A stretch of DNA of 64,000 nucleotides, taken from the NCBI RefSeq assembly GCF_005484585.1, contig NZ_CP039435.1, positions 1,116,001 through 1,180,000 of the forward strand, in the 5' to 3' direction. The stretch is from Brevundimonas sp. SGAir0440 (lineage in GTDB: Bacteria; Pseudomonadota; Alphaproteobacteria; Caulobacterales; Caulobacteraceae). The notes under the pieces are model-generated. The model made no database searches and was not told the origin of the DNA. It saw only the letters and a program-made list of their open reading frames with translations. Numbering within the stretch: position 1 is the first letter of the stretch; every line of letters begins with the position of its first letter. Of this stretch, positions 7,668-16,815 are shown piece by piece. The position numbers were made by a program, and so were the translations under genes.

Positions 7668-9071
7668 CTACTGACGCTTGGCCGGCATGTCGCGGCCGCC
7701 CTGGTGCAGGACCAGACCCTCGACGGCGCCGGCGGGGTTGCGGGTGAAGGTGATCTGGGCGTCGACGGCGGTCAGGTAGAAGGCGTCCTGAGCTTCCGCC
7801 GTCAGTGCGAAGGCCGGCTGGCCGGTGGCCTGGGCCATCAGCTTGCCGTCCACGACCGAAATCGTCAGGGCGAAGGTCGGGGCCAGATTATAGACGCCCT
7901 CATAAGCCTTCAGCACCTCGGGCGAGAGGGAGACGGCGCGGCGTTCGCTGGGCAGGGTGACGGTTCCACCGCGCGCCAGCGTGACCAGGGCCGCGCCCAG
8001 TTTGTCGGGCGCCTCGCCGTTCAGATTGCCCAGGACGATGACGGCGGTCCGGTCGCCCGGGTCATAGGCCATATAGGTGTTGAAGCCCTCGATGGCGCCG
8101 TTGTGCCAGACCAGGCGCTTGCCGTCGGCCTCGGACACCATCAGCCCCATGGCGTAGCCGTTGCGGACCGGCGTGGTCAGGGCGGTCATCGACTGGGCGT
8201 TCAGCAGTCGGCCGCCGAACAGGCCCTGTTCCCACTTCAGCAGGTCGTGGGTGGTCGAATACAGGGCGCCGGCCCCGGTCGGGATGGTCATGTCCACATA
8301 GTCGGCGTTGACGACGCCGTCTGCGCCCGGCGCATAGCCCGAGGCGCGGCGGGGCAGGATCACGTCATGGCGGTCATAGCCGCTGTCGCCCATGCCCAGC
8401 GGCTGGAACAGATTGGCGGTGACGAAATCGGCGTAGGTCAGGTCGCTGGCCGCCTCGATGATGGCGCTGAGCAGCACATAGCCCGAGTTGGAATAGGCGA
8501 ACCGAGAGCCCGGCGCGAAGTCCAGCGGCCGGTCGCGGAAGCGGGCGATCAACTGCGGCAGCGTCGCGGGCCGGGTCTTCTGGGCCTCGAAGTCGGAAAA
8601 GGCGGTGAAGTTGGGCACGCCCGCGGTGTGGCTGAGCAGATGGCGCGGCGTTATCGCGTCCCAGGCGGCCGGGGCGTCGGGCAGCCAGGTCTTGATCGGC
8701 GCATCCAGATCCAGCTTGCCTTGCTGGTTCAGCAGCATGACCGCGACGGCGGTAAACTGTTTAGACAGTGAGCCCAGGCGGAACTTCACATCACCGTCGT
8801 TGGGGATGTTCCACTCGCGATTGGCCAGGCCGTAGCCCTGATCCAGAAGGATGCGGCCGTCGCGGCCGACCAGGACGGCGCCGGAGAAGGCGTCGGCGTC
8901 GCTGGAGGCGCGGATCACCTGGTCCATGCGCGCCACGTCTTGGGCGGCGGCCGGGCGGCTGGCCAGCGGGCTGAGCGTGAGGGCCAGGGCGCTGGCGGCC
9001 AGCAACAGGAGGACCGGACGACGGCGGGTGAGGGGCGACTGAGGCAAGGGGCGATCTCCTGAACGCGTCAC
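7668..9071 (-). CDS. Serine hydrolase of the beta-lactamase/class C family
   Basis: The 467-residue protein has an N-terminal signal sequence (about residues 18-43, ending ASRPAAAQ). The penicillin-binding-protein-type motifs follow: SxxK as SLSKQF (nucleophile Ser), YxN as YSNSGY, and an HxG-like HNG in VWHNGAIEGFNTY. It probably hydrolyses peptides, esters or beta-lactam-like substrates in the periplasm; substrate cannot be read from sequence. A C-terminal domain of about 100 residues follows, like the lipocalin-like or DUF3471 tails of this family. It is not a typical AmpC in length or motif context, so resistance should not be assumed. Confidence 0.85.
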   Translation of the reverse strand: MTRSGDRPLPQSPLTRRRPVLLLLAASALALTLSPLASRPAAAQDVARMDQVIRASSDADAFSGAVLVGRDGRILLDQGYGLANREWNIPNDGDVKFRLGSLSKQFTAVAVMLLNQQGKLDLDAPIKTWLPDAPAAWDAITPRHLLSHTAGVPNFTAFSDFEAQKTRPATLPQLIARFRDRPLDFAPGSRFAYSNSGYVLLSAIIEAASDLTYADFVTANLFQPLGMGDSGYDRHDVILPRRASGYAPGADGVVNADYVDMTIPTGAGALYSTTHDLLKWEQGLFGGRLLNAQSMTALTTPVRNGYAMGLMVSEADGKRLVWHNGAIEGFNTYMAYDPGDRTAVIVLGNLNGEAPDKLGAALVTLARGGTVTLPSERRAVSLSPEVLKAYEGVYNLAPTFALTISVVDGKLMAQATGQPAFALTAEAQDAFYLTAVDAQITFTRNPAGAVEGLVLHQGGRDMPAKRQ

Positions 9072-9135
9072 GCTAACGCTTTCAGAGAGAGGCGGCGAGC
9101 GCGGCGAACGGATGCAGGCGCCGCTACGCTTTTCG

Positions 9136-10464
9136 TCAGGACTGCGGAAAGGTCAGGGTCGCTTCCAGCCCGCCGCCGTCGGCGTTGGCAAGCGTCAGAT
9201 GGGCGCCGGCGCGTTCGGCCATGCGGCGTGCGATGGTCAGGCCCAGGCCTGAGCCGCCGCTGTCGCGCGAGCGGGACGGATCGAGGCGGTAGAAGGGCTC
9301 GAACAAGCGCTCCAACTGGTCGGGCGCCACGCCGGGGCCGTGGTCGCGCACGATCAGGCGGACCGCATGGTCGTCGCGCACGGCGCTGACGGCCGCCTCG
9401 CCGCCGTGGAGGACCGCGTTGTCGATCAGATTGGTCAGGCAGCGGCGCAGGGCCTGGGGCCGGGTCGGCACGACGGCGCTGCAGCCCTGGGTGAAGACGA
9501 CCGGCTGGCCCGCCTCGGCCGCGTCCTCGCAGATGGCGGATAGAAGGGCGTCCAGATCGACGGGAGTCACGGCCTCGACCGTCGTCTCGATCCGGGCCAG
9601 GTCCAGCCCTTCGCGGACCAGATGCTGCATCCCCGCCAGGTCGCTGACGAACTGGGCGCGCAGGGTCTCGTCCTCGATCTTTTCGACACGCAGCCGCATC
9701 CGGGTCAGGGGCGTCTGCAGGTCGTGGGCGACGGCGGCCAGCACGCGGGTGCGATCCTCGATCAGGGCCTTCAGCCGGGTCTGCATGGCGTTCAGGGCGG
9801 CGGCGGCCTCGCGGACCTCGCGCGCGCCCTCCTCGACCAGGGGCGGGCGATCCAGATCGTGACTGAGGGCGACGGCCCCCCGGGACAGACGGTTCAGCGG
9901 ACCGGCCGCCAGACGCGACGCCATCCAGCCGGTCAGAAGGACGGCGGCCAGACCCGCAGACAGCAGGGCGGCGGCCTCGCGGCTGAGCGTCCAGGGGTGT
10001 GGGGCGGGCGGCAGGCTGATCGCCACCGGAATCGGCGCGCCATTGACCGGCCGCAGGACCAGGATGCGGCACCGCAGACGATCGGTCGCCGCGCCGCACG
10101 CCCCGGCCGAGGCCTCGAACGCCTTGACCGAAACCCCGTCCACGCCCCGCCGCTTCAGGGCCTCTGCGACCGCGTGGGTCAGGGACGGGTCGGGCGCGCC
10201 CAGCCTCTGGCCCGCGGCGTCCGGCAGGCCGTCGGTCAGGCCGGCGGCGGGATCGTCGCTGGAGCCGGCCAGGTCCACGATCCGTTCGGCGGTGGTGAAG
10301 TCATGGGCCTGGGACAGGCGATGGCGATGGTTCAGGCCCAGGGCGGCGAAGGTCACGCCCGCCGCCAGCAGGGCGCCGACCAGCAGAAGCAGGAACAGCC
10401 GCGTGGTCTCGGCCTCGGCCCGGCCGTGGCGCGGGGTCAGGCGCGCCCCCATCACGCGCGCCAT
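9136..10464 (-). CDS. Two-component sensor histidine kinase, EnvZ/RstB-like
   Basis: The 442-residue kinase has an N-terminal transmembrane helix (LFLLLLVGALLAAGVTFAAL), a periplasmic domain with two or three Cys around residues 110-130, a second helix (ALLSAGLAAVLLTGWMAS), a HAMP domain, HisKA with AAVAHDLQTPLTRMRLR and HATPase_c with NLIDNAVLHG and SGLGLTIARR. The start at 10464 overlaps the end of the regulator gene by 13 bases; an ATG at 10452 (TGATG overlap) is an alternative. It forms an operon with the response regulator immediately upstream. The signal is unknown. Confidence 0.87.
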   Translation of the reverse strand: MARVMGARLTPRHGRAEAETTRLFLLLLVGALLAAGVTFAALGLNHRHRLSQAHDFTTAERIVDLAGSSDDPAAGLTDGLPDAAGQRLGAPDPSLTHAVAEALKRRGVDGVSVKAFEASAGACGAATDRLRCRILVLRPVNGAPIPVAISLPPAPHPWTLSREAAALLSAGLAAVLLTGWMASRLAAGPLNRLSRGAVALSHDLDRPPLVEEGAREVREAAAALNAMQTRLKALIEDRTRVLAAVAHDLQTPLTRMRLRVEKIEDETLRAQFVSDLAGMQHLVREGLDLARIETTVEAVTPVDLDALLSAICEDAAEAGQPVVFTQGCSAVVPTRPQALRRCLTNLIDNAVLHGGEAAVSAVRDDHAVRLIVRDHGPGVAPDQLERLFEPFYRLDPSRSRDSGGSGLGLTIARRMAERAGAHLTLANADGGGLEATLTFPQS

Positions 10465-11168
10465 GTGACGGGCCCCGCCAGCATATAGCCCAGGCTGCGC
10501 ACCGTGCGGATCAGGGCCGGGGCCTTGGCGTCGTCGCCCAGCTTCTGGCGCAGGCGGCTGACCCTCAGGTCGATGGCGCGGTCGTCGGCGTCGGCGACGG
10601 TGGACAGGGCGCGGATCCGCTCGCGCGACAGGGGCTTGCCGCCGTTCCTGACCAGGGCGTGCAGCAGGTCGAAGTCGGCGCCCGACAGCGGGGCCAGCCG
10701 TCCGTCCGGCGCCGTCAGCGCCCGCGCGGCGATGTCCAGCGACCAGCCGGAGAAGTCGGCGTGTCGACCCTCGCTCGCCGACGCCTCGCCGCCGGTACGC
10801 CGCAGGACGGTGCGGATGCGGGCCACCAGCTCGCGGGGTTCGAACGGTTTGGCCATATAGTCGTCGGCGCCCATCTCCAGCCCCACGATCCGGTCGATGG
10901 GATCGCCGCGCGCCGTCAGGATGATGACCGGCGTCTTGGACGCCGCCCGAATGCCGCGACACAGCGACAGGCCGTCCTCGTCCGGCAGGTTCAGGTCCAG
11001 CACCACCAGATCGACCGGCCCGGCCTCCAGTGCCGCCTTCATCGCCCGGCCGTCGGCGGCCTTTACCGTGCGGAACCCGTGCTGCTCCAGATGGTCGGAC
11101 AACAGGTTTCGGATCTCGCGGTCGTCGTCGACGACCAGAAGGACGGGGGCGGCGGAGGTCTGGGACAT
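10452..11168 (-). CDS. OmpR-family response regulator
   Basis: The 238-residue protein has a receiver domain with VVDDD, phospho-acceptor Asp in VVLDLNLPDEDG and Lys in AKPFEP, followed by a winged-helix DNA-binding domain (LSGADFDLLHALVRNGGKPLS, DLRVSRLRQKLGD, VRSLGYML). The start at 11168 removes an upstream extension that lacks family similarity. It is first in the operon with the kinase and divergent from two small secreted-protein genes at 11364 and 11650, which are plausible targets. Confidence 0.9.
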   Translation of the reverse strand: MSQTSAAPVLLVVDDDREIRNLLSDHLEQHGFRTVKAADGRAMKAALEAGPVDLVVLDLNLPDEDGLSLCRGIRAASKTPVIILTARGDPIDRIVGLEMGADDYMAKPFEPRELVARIRTVLRRTGGEASASEGRHADFSGWSLDIAARALTAPDGRLAPLSGADFDLLHALVRNGGKPLSRERIRALSTVADADDRAIDLRVSRLRQKLGDDAKAPALIRTVRSLGYMLAGPVTWRA

Positions 11169-11363
11169 TGGCGTTCGGCGAGCGGGAAGACGTGCGATCT
11201 GTCGTCCTGTCTCATGGCTAAAGCGCGGCGGATACAGTCGGACACAATTCTCTTCGCCGACGATACGCGGCGACATCGACCGGCCCCGAACCGGCCGGAC
11301 GCGGGTCCGAAACAGTGACTGTCCGACACGAGGCCGGACGCCAAACACACAGAAAGACCCGCC

Positions 11364-11558
11364 ATGAAGTCCTTCCGTTCCACCGCCGCTTTCGGCGCCG
11401 CCGCCCTGGTGATCCTGACCAGCGGCGCAGCCTTCGCCGGCACCCCTTCGGCCCCGTCGTCGGGCGCTCACGCCCGCCCCGCCGCCTCCGCCCGTGCGCA
11501 TCATCGGGTCAGCCACGCCCGCACCCACCGCGCCGTGACGCCCGCCAAGAAGAAGTAA
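11364..11558 (+). CDS. Small secreted Lys-tailed protein, paralogue 1
   Basis: The product has 64 residues: a signal peptide (MKSFRSTAAFGAAALVILTS, cleavage probably after GAAFA) and a mature part of about 39 residues rich in Ala, His, Arg, Ser and Pro, ending PAKKK. It has no domain. It resembles the acid-shock Asr-type proteins of enterobacteria in design (exported, Ala/His/Lys-rich), but this is only a compositional likeness. A close paralogue follows at 11650. Both diverge from an OmpR-type two-component system. Confidence 0.7.
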   Translation: MKSFRSTAAFGAAALVILTSGAAFAGTPSAPSSGAHARPAASARAHHRVSHARTHRAVTPAKKK

Positions 11559-11577
11559 GGCCCGACGCCTTGCTGGT

Positions 11578-11602
11578 CCTGCCGGCGTCCCCGGCCGGCA
11601 GG
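11578..11602 (+). terminator. GC hairpin between the two small paralogues
   Basis: A 9-bp perfect stem (CCTGCCGGC at 11578-11586 with 11594-11602) lies between the two small-protein genes. It has no T tract, so it may be a weak terminator or a transcript-stabilising element rather than a full stop. Confidence 0.5.
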
Positions 11603-11649
11603 ATCCCCGACGCTCCTGAGACTTCAACCTTCAAAAGAAGCACATCGAC

Positions 11650-11895
11650 ATGAAATCCTTCCGCACCGCCGCCGCCGTTTCCGCCGTCGCCTTCGTCGCC
11701 CTGACCAGCGGCGCCGCCTTCGCCGGCACGACCCCGGCGCCCTCGACCGCCATGACCGCTCGTCCGGTCGCGACCGCTTCGGCGACGACCCCTGCGCCGT
11801 CGGCCCGCGCCCCGCGTGCGCACCGCCGGGGTCATCAAGCCCAGGCCCAGACCTCGGTCCAGGCGCCGGCGACCGTGACCGCCAAGAAGAAGTAA
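11650..11895 (+). CDS. Small secreted Lys-tailed protein, paralogue 2
   Basis: This 81-residue protein shares with paralogue 1 the N-terminal MKSFR, the sequence SGAAFAGT around the predicted signal cleavage site, and the terminal AKKK. The mature part is longer and rich in Ala, Thr, Pro and Gln. The strong conservation of the signal peptide and tail with a drifting middle suggests tandem duplication and a surface or periplasmic buffering or binding role. Function is unknown. A terminator follows at 11925. Confidence 0.7.
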   Translation: MKSFRTAAAVSAVAFVALTSGAAFAGTTPAPSTAMTARPVATASATTPAPSARAPRAHRRGHQAQAQTSVQAPATVTAKKK

Positions 11896-11924
11896 ACCGG
11901 CCGCCCCCTCCGGTTCGCACAGGA

Positions 11925-11957
11925 ACGCCCGGCTGTCGCAAGACGGCCGGGTGTTTC
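11925..11957 (+). terminator. Hairpin terminator after the small-protein pair
   Basis: ACGCCCGGCTGTC (11925-11937) pairs with 11942-11954 (two G-T wobbles) across a GCAA tetraloop, followed by TTT. Confidence 0.75.
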
Positions 11958-11976
11958 CGTATTCAGAGGCCTGTCG

Positions 11977-13119
11977 TCAGGCGGGGGTCTTGAAGCCTGC
12001 CGCTATGGCGGCCGCCATCGGATTGGGGCGGCCGAAGCTGTCGAAGGGCAGGGGCTTGTCCCGGCCGTCGTCCTTGTCGCCCTGACGATACCAGCTGTCG
12101 GTGTCGCGCAGGCCCCAGACGGTGAAGGCGAATTGCTGAGCCCTGGGCAGGGCCGCAAAGGCCGAGGCCAGTTCGGTGACGCGGGCGCCCTGGGCCGCGA
12201 TTCGGTCGGCCTGGCTGCTGAGGTCCAGCCGGTTTTCGGTGCGCAGGGTGCAGTCCAGCTCGGACACATGGATCGGCAGGCCGAACTGGCCGATCTCGCG
12301 CATAAAGGCGGCGATGACGCCCTCGGGGATGTCGATCCACAGGTGGGATTGCAGGCCCAGCCCCTGCAGCGGACAGCCGGCCTTCAGCAGCCGCTCGACC
12401 AGTTTCAGGAACTGCGCGCCCTTGGCCGGCACGCTTTCCTGATTGTATTCGTTGAGAAACAGGATGGCGTCAGGATCCGCGATCCGGGCCTTTTCGAACG
12501 CGCGCAGGATATAGCCGTCGTGGCCGTATCGCGCCGACCAGTGGCAGTCGCGCAGGCCCGAGCCGTCGTCCAGGATCGGCTCATTGACCACGTCCCAGCT
12601 GCGGACCTTGCCACGATAGCGGCCGGCGACCGTGGCGATATAGCCGTCGAAGGCGCGGTCGAAGCCGGCGCCCGACAGGCCGGCGAAGGCCTCCTTGCCT
12701 TGCGCGTACCAGATCAGGGTGTGGCCATGCATCGCCATGCCCTCGGCCCGGGCGAAGGCGGCGATACGGTCCGAGCGGTCGAAGTTGGGCCGGTCCAGGC
12801 CGTTCGCCAGGATGTATTCCATCTTCATCTCCCACTCGGGCGTGAGTTGGGAGACGTTGGCGCGGGCCAGCGCGATCCAGTCCGGGTCGTCGATCTGGCT
12901 GGCCTTGATCGCCGTGCCGAAGGGCGCCGGGGTGATGGATTTCAGCGGAGGAACGTTGGGCGGCGACGGCTCCGCCGAGGCGAAGCGGTCGCAGGCGGCC
13001 AGGTTGCTCAAGGAAAGCGCGAGCGGGGCGACGAGGATTGTGCGGCGACTAAAGCCCTTCTCCCCTCGGGGGAGAAGGTGGCTCGCGGAGCGAGACGGAT
13101 GAGGGGGCTGTATGGTCAT
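11977..13119 (-). CDS. GH10 endo-1,4-beta-xylanase, Tat/lipoprotein-like export signal
   Basis: The 380-residue protein carries a glycoside hydrolase family 10 domain: the acid/base Glu in WDVVNEP, the nucleophile Glu in HVSELD, and substrate-site motifs MHGHTLIW and TPEWEMK. It cleaves internal xylan bonds. The leader contains FSRRTILV followed by a hydrophobic stretch and NLAAC, suggesting twin-arginine export and possibly lipid attachment. The first 22 or so residues are encoded by a dispersed intergenic repeat (see findings), so the annotated ATG at 13119 may be a replacement for an original start nearer the twin-Arg. It is otherwise isolated from other polysaccharide genes. Confidence 0.9.
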   Translation of the reverse strand: MTIQPPHPSRSASHLLPRGEKGFSRRTILVAPLALSLSNLAACDRFASAEPSPPNVPPLKSITPAPFGTAIKASQIDDPDWIALARANVSQLTPEWEMKMEYILANGLDRPNFDRSDRIAAFARAEGMAMHGHTLIWYAQGKEAFAGLSGAGFDRAFDGYIATVAGRYRGKVRSWDVVNEPILDDGSGLRDCHWSARYGHDGYILRAFEKARIADPDAILFLNEYNQESVPAKGAQFLKLVERLLKAGCPLQGLGLQSHLWIDIPEGVIAAFMREIGQFGLPIHVSELDCTLRTENRLDLSSQADRIAAQGARVTELASAFAALPRAQQFAFTVWGLRDTDSWYRQGDKDDGRDKPLPFDSFGRPNPMAAAIAAGFKTPA

Positions 13120-13198
13120 CCCTGATCTCTCATCTCGAGGCCGGCGCCCCCTCATCCGAGCCCTTCGGGCCCACCTTCTCCCCCGAGGGGAGAAGGGA
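13053..13198. repeat. Inverted pair of dispersed CTCATCC/CCTTCTCCC repeats
   Basis: Two arms in opposite orientation each contain a local hairpin (CCTTCTCCCCTCGGGGGAGAAGG at 13056-13078, and its counterpart at 13171-13196) linked to CGGATGAGGGGG or its complement. A related element lies at 40838-40886. Such repeats are common between genes in Caulobacterales; here one arm forms the 5' end of the xylanase gene. Confidence 0.75.
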
Positions 13199-13201
13199 GG
13201 A

Positions 13202-13612
13202 TCAAACGGCTCGCTTCCGCAGGCCCAGCTCGTCGAAGGCGGCGGTTTCGCGCTTGGCCAGGGCGATCAGCTGGTTCAGGCGAGTGGTCTCGGCGACGTG
13301 TTCGAACTTCTTCAGCTCTTCGAAGGCGCCGGTCAGGGCGTCGCGGGCACCGGCTTCCTCGGCGTCCAGCACCGACAGGTCGCCTTCGGCCGCGGCCTTT
13401 CTTGATTTCCAGCCGTTCAGATAGGCGCCCAGCATCATGCCGGCCTCGGCGTCCATGCGGGCGCGGTTGCGTTCGCCCTCGGCCTCGGCGTCCAGCACGG
13501 CGATGCGGAGTTCGGCGCCGGCGCGGCGTTCGGCGATCTCGGCCAGGCGCTTTTGCAGCGTCTCGACCTCATAGTTGGAGATGCGGATCAGGGATTGGGC
13601 CCAAGCGGTCAT
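13202..13612 (-). CDS. fliJ: Flagellar export chaperone FliJ
   Basis: The 136-residue protein is predicted to be almost wholly alpha-helical coiled coil (SLIRISNYEVETLQKRLAEI, then long Glu/Arg/Ala heptads), as expected for FliJ, the stalk-like protein that couples the FliI ATPase to the export gate FlhA. It starts 8 bases after the fliI stop on the same strand, the usual order. Sequence conservation in FliJ is low, so the assignment rests on length, helicity and context. Confidence 0.85.
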   Translation of the reverse strand: MTAWAQSLIRISNYEVETLQKRLAEIAERRAGAELRIAVLDAEAEGERNRARMDAEAGMMLGAYLNGWKSRKAAAEGDLSVLDAEEAGARDALTGAFEELKKFEHVAETTRLNQLIALAKRETAAFDELGLRKRAV

Positions 13613-13620
13613 CTAAATCA

Positions 13621-14964
13621 TCACTCCCTGATCATGCCTTGGTTCAGGATTGCTTCCAGCCGGGTAAAGGAATCGGAAAGACGCGTCGCATCGTCCTTGT
13701 CCTGACCCAGAAAATCTTCCAGCGCGGGGTTCAGGGCGATGGCCCGGTCCACGATGGGGTCGGCGCCGGTGCGATAGGCGCCGATCTTGATCAGCTCTTC
13801 CATATTGGCATAGGCGCTCAGGCACTGGCGGGCGCGCTTGTTCAGCTCGCGCTCGGGCGGGGTCTGACAGCCGGGCAGGGTGCGGCTGACCGACTTCAGC
13901 ACGTCGATGGCGGGAAAGCGCCCGCGCTCGGCGATCTTACGATCCATGACGATGTGACCGTCCAGAATACCGCGCACGGCGTCGGCGATCGGCTCGTCAT
14001 GGTCGCCGCCGTCCACCAGCACGGTGAACAGGGCGGTGATGGGCGCCGCCGTCGTGCCGTCGGGTCGGATCGGGCCGGGACCAGCGCGCTCCAGCAGCTT
14101 GGGCAGTTCGGTGAAGACGGTGGGGGTGTAGCCCTTGGTGGTCGGGGGCTCGCCGGCGGCCAGCCCGATCTCGCGCTGGGCCATCGCAAAGCGGGTGACG
14201 CTGTCCATCAGGCACAGGACCTCCAGGTCCTGGTCGCGCAGATATTCGGCGATGGCCATGGTCATATAGGCCGACTGACGGCGTTTCAGGGCCGGCTCGT
14301 CCGAGGTGGCGACCACGACGACGGCGCGTTTCAGCCCCTCTTCACCCAGGGTCTCTTCCACGAACTCGCGCACCTCGCGGCCCCGTTCGCCGATCAGGCC
14401 GACGACCACGGCGTCGCAGGTCGCCTCCTTGGCCAGCATGGACAGCAGCACCGACTTGCCCACGCCCGACCCGGCGAAGATGCCCAGGCGCTGGCCCCGG
14501 CAGGTGGTGGTGAAGACGTCCATGGCCCGCACGCCCAAATCCAGCCGCTCGCCCACCCGGCCGCGCGAATGGGCGGGCGGGGGCGGGGCGCGCAAGGGAT
14601 AGGGGGCGGGGCCTTGGGGCAGCGGCCCCTTGCCGTCGATCGGCTGGCCAAAGGCGTCGATGATGCGGCCCAGCCAGGCGGTTGTCGGGCGCACGCTGGC
14701 GGCCTGGTCGATGATGCGGATGTCGGCGCCGGGGGCCACGCCCTCGACCGGACCGAAGGGCATCAGCAGGGCCTTGGAGTCGCGAAAGCCGACGACTTCG
14801 GCGGGCAGGGGGTCGTGGCCGCGCCGACCGATCTCGGCCCGGGCGCCGACGGCGAGGCGCGACAAGCCGCCGCGCGACTCGATCAGCAGGCCCGACACGC
14901 CCGCGACCTTGCCGGTCACGACCAGCGGATCGATCGCTTCGACGGCGGCGACGAGATTGCGCAA
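13621..14964 (-). CDS. fliI: Flagellum-specific ATPase FliI
   Basis: FliI is the ATPase of the flagellar type III export apparatus. The 447-residue protein has a Walker A motif GSGVGKS (in [15 protein letters not shown]), Walker B around [10 protein letters not shown], the family signature segments [13 protein letters not shown] and [12 protein letters not shown], and a C-terminal KSVSRTLPG. All catalytic motifs are intact. It leads the fliI-fliJ operon; TTAA boxes upstream fit CtrA control as in Caulobacter class II flagellar genes. Confidence 0.95.
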   Translation of the reverse strand: MRNLVAAVEAIDPLVVTGKVAGVSGLLIESRGGLSRLAVGARAEIGRRGHDPLPAEVVGFRDSKALLMPFGPVEGVAPGADIRIIDQAASVRPTTAWLGRIIDAFGQPIDGKGPLPQGPAPYPLRAPPPPAHSRGRVGERLDLGVRAMDVFTTTCRGQRLGIFAGSGVGKSVLLSMLAKEATCDAVVVGLIGERGREVREFVEETLGEEGLKRAVVVVATSDEPALKRRQSAYMTMAIAEYLRDQDLEVLCLMDSVTRFAMAQREIGLAAGEPPTTKGYTPTVFTELPKLLERAGPGPIRPDGTTAAPITALFTVLVDGGDHDEPIADAVRGILDGHIVMDRKIAERGRFPAIDVLKSVSRTLPGCQTPPERELNKRARQCLSAYANMEELIKIGAYRTGADPIVDRAIALNPALEDFLGQDKDDATRLSDSFTRLEAILNQGMIRE

Positions 14965-15167
14965 AAATCAGACCCCAGGAACAGGTCTTAACAGATGCGG
15001 CAACGTGGTTAACGACCGATGAAGCGCTGCTGCAACGCAGGGGATAAGGCCGCGATTATTGCGTCTTGATTGCAACTCAAGCGGGCAACGATTTTTCAAC
15101 TAATTAGCCTGTTAATCTTGCAACTGAGGCGGGCGGGGGCCGGCCGATAGCGAAGAGGTTGTAACCT
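14965..15167. promoter_or_regulatory. Divergent fliI / chemoreceptor control region
   Basis: The 203-bp gap holds AT-rich boxes unlike its surroundings. Read toward fliI, GTTAACCACG and TGTTAAG (15011-14986) resemble CtrA half-sites. Toward the chemoreceptor, AACTAATTAGCCTGTTAATC lies around 15098-15117, about 50-70 bases before its ATG. Binding is inference from motif likeness. Confidence 0.45.
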
Positions 15168-16670
15168 ATGTTCGCGCGTAAACCGAAGTCGTCGGACATG
15201 CAGGACCGGCTGATCGATCTGGACGGCAAGATGGCCGCCATCGGTCGGTCCCAGGCGGTGATCGAGTTCAACCTGGACGGCACCATCATCGACGCCAACC
15301 AGAACCTTCTGGCCACGATGGGCTATAGTCTGGACGAGATCCGGGGCGCCCACCACAGGACATTCATGGATCCGGCCGAGGCGGCCTCGCCCGACTACGC
15401 CGCCTTCTGGCGCGAGCTTAACGCCGGTCAGTTCCTGGCGCGCAAGTTCCGGCGGCTGGCCAAGGGCGGGCGCGAGGTGTGGCTGCAGGCCTCCTACAAT
15501 CCGGTGTTCGGCCCCGACGGGCGGCCGGTGAAGGTGATCAAACTGGCCATCGACATCACCGCCGACGAGCAGGAGGCCGCGCGCCGCGAGGCCGAACGGG
15601 TCGAGGCGGAAAGCGCCCAGACCCTGCTGGTCGACGCTCTGGCGGGGGTGCTGAACAAGCTGTCGGCCGGCGACCTGACCGCGCGGATTGATGCGCCGGT
15701 GAAGGGCGACCATGTGCGGGTGCGCGACGACTATAACGCCGCAGTCGAAAGCCTGCGCCAGACGATGGGCCAGGCGCTGCGGGCCGTGTCGGGTCTGAGG
15801 GGCGGGGTGGGCGAAATCTCCAGCGCGTCCGACGACCTGTCGCGCCGCACCGAACAGCAGGCCGCCAGTCTGGAAGAAACCGCCGCGGCGCTGGACCAGA
15901 TCACCGCAACGGTGAAGCGCAGCGCAGACGGCGCCAAACAGGCCTCGGCTGCGGCCCTGGGCGCGCGCGCCGAGGCGGACCGGTCGGGCGAGGTCGTGCG
16001 CCAGGCGATCGCGGCGATGGACGGCATCAAGCGCAGCTCGACCCAGATCAGCGACATCATCGGCGTGATCGACGAGATCGCCTTCCAGACCAATCTCTTG
16101 GCCCTGAACGCCGGGGTCGAGGCGGCGCGGGCGGGCGAGGCGGGGCGCGGCTTCGCCGTCGTCGCCTCCGAAGTACGGGCTCTGGCGCAGCGCTCGGCGG
16201 AAGCCGCGAAGGAGATCAAGACGCTGATCACCACCTCGGGCCAGGAGGTGGCGCAAGGGGTCAAGCTGGTCGACGAGACCGGCGCGGCCCTGTCGGCGAT
16301 CGCCGTCAAGGTGGCGGAGATGGACGCCCTGGTCAGCGAGATCGCCGCCTCGGCCCAGGAACAGGCGACGGGGCTGAGCCAGGTCAATACGGCCGTCAAC
16401 CAGATGGACCAGGTGACCCAGCAGAACGCGGCCATGGTCGAACAGACGACCGCCGCCGCCATGAGCCTGAAGTCCGAGACCGAGCAACTGGCCCTGCTGG
16501 TCGAACGGTTCGAGACGGGCGAGGCGCCGGCACAGGCCCGCGTCCACGACCTGTCGCAGGCCGCCGCCCCCGTCCCCCTGGCCCGCGAACGCGCCCGCAT
16601 CCGGGCCTTCGCCAGCGGCGGCGGCGCCGCGGCGGCGGCGGCATCGAACGCGGGCTGGGAAGAGTTCTGA
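15168..16670 (+). CDS. Soluble methyl-accepting chemotaxis protein with PAS domain
   Basis: The 500-residue receptor has no membrane helix. A PAS domain (about 28-140, [18 protein letters not shown]) probably senses a cytoplasmic ligand or redox state. A HAMP-like segment (about 155-210) and a methyl-accepting signalling domain follow, with the hairpin tip [35 protein letters not shown] seen in parts. The C-terminus, after an Ala-rich linker, is WEEF, the pentapeptide-type tether used to recruit CheR or CheB. No other che gene is nearby. The start at 15168 is supported by position before the PAS domain. Confidence 0.92.
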   Translation: MFARKPKSSDMQDRLIDLDGKMAAIGRSQAVIEFNLDGTIIDANQNLLATMGYSLDEIRGAHHRTFMDPAEAASPDYAAFWRELNAGQFLARKFRRLAKGGREVWLQASYNPVFGPDGRPVKVIKLAIDITADEQEAARREAERVEAESAQTLLVDALAGVLNKLSAGDLTARIDAPVKGDHVRVRDDYNAAVESLRQTMGQALRAVSGLRGGVGEISSASDDLSRRTEQQAASLEETAAALDQITATVKRSADGAKQASAAALGARAEADRSGEVVRQAIAAMDGIKRSSTQISDIIGVIDEIAFQTNLLALNAGVEAARAGEAGRGFAVVASEVRALAQRSAEAAKEIKTLITTSGQEVAQGVKLVDETGAALSAIAVKVAEMDALVSEIAASAQEQATGLSQVNTAVNQMDQVTQQNAAMVEQTTAAAMSLKSETEQLALLVERFETGEAPAQARVHDLSQAAAPVPLARERARIRAFASGGGAAAAAASNAGWEEF

Positions 16671-16682
16671 CCACCCCGCCTC

Positions 16683-16809
16683 CGCTCATCCCCGCGAAAG
16701 CGGGGACCCAGTCCTTTCGCATGGCAGGGTGCGTAGGATTGGCGGTGTGACCGAACTCAAACGATGAAACGCCCAAAGCGCTGGGTCCCCACTTTCGCGG
16801 GGATGAGCG
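16683..16809. repeat. Intergenic element with 29-bp inverted repeats
   Basis: Positions 16683-16711 and 16781-16809 are inverted copies with one mismatch, each centred on CCCCGCGAAAGCGGGG-like sequence. The 69-bp interior has no gene. It lies between the chemoreceptor and the exporter gene that converge, so it may also end both transcripts. No terminal duplication is evident. Confidence 0.8.
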
Positions 16810-16815
16810 GAATCT

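Noticed and set aside
13402-14991. 529-codon plus-strand frame over fliJ-fliI
   Set aside because: Antisense shadow of fliI, whose ATPase motifs are complete.
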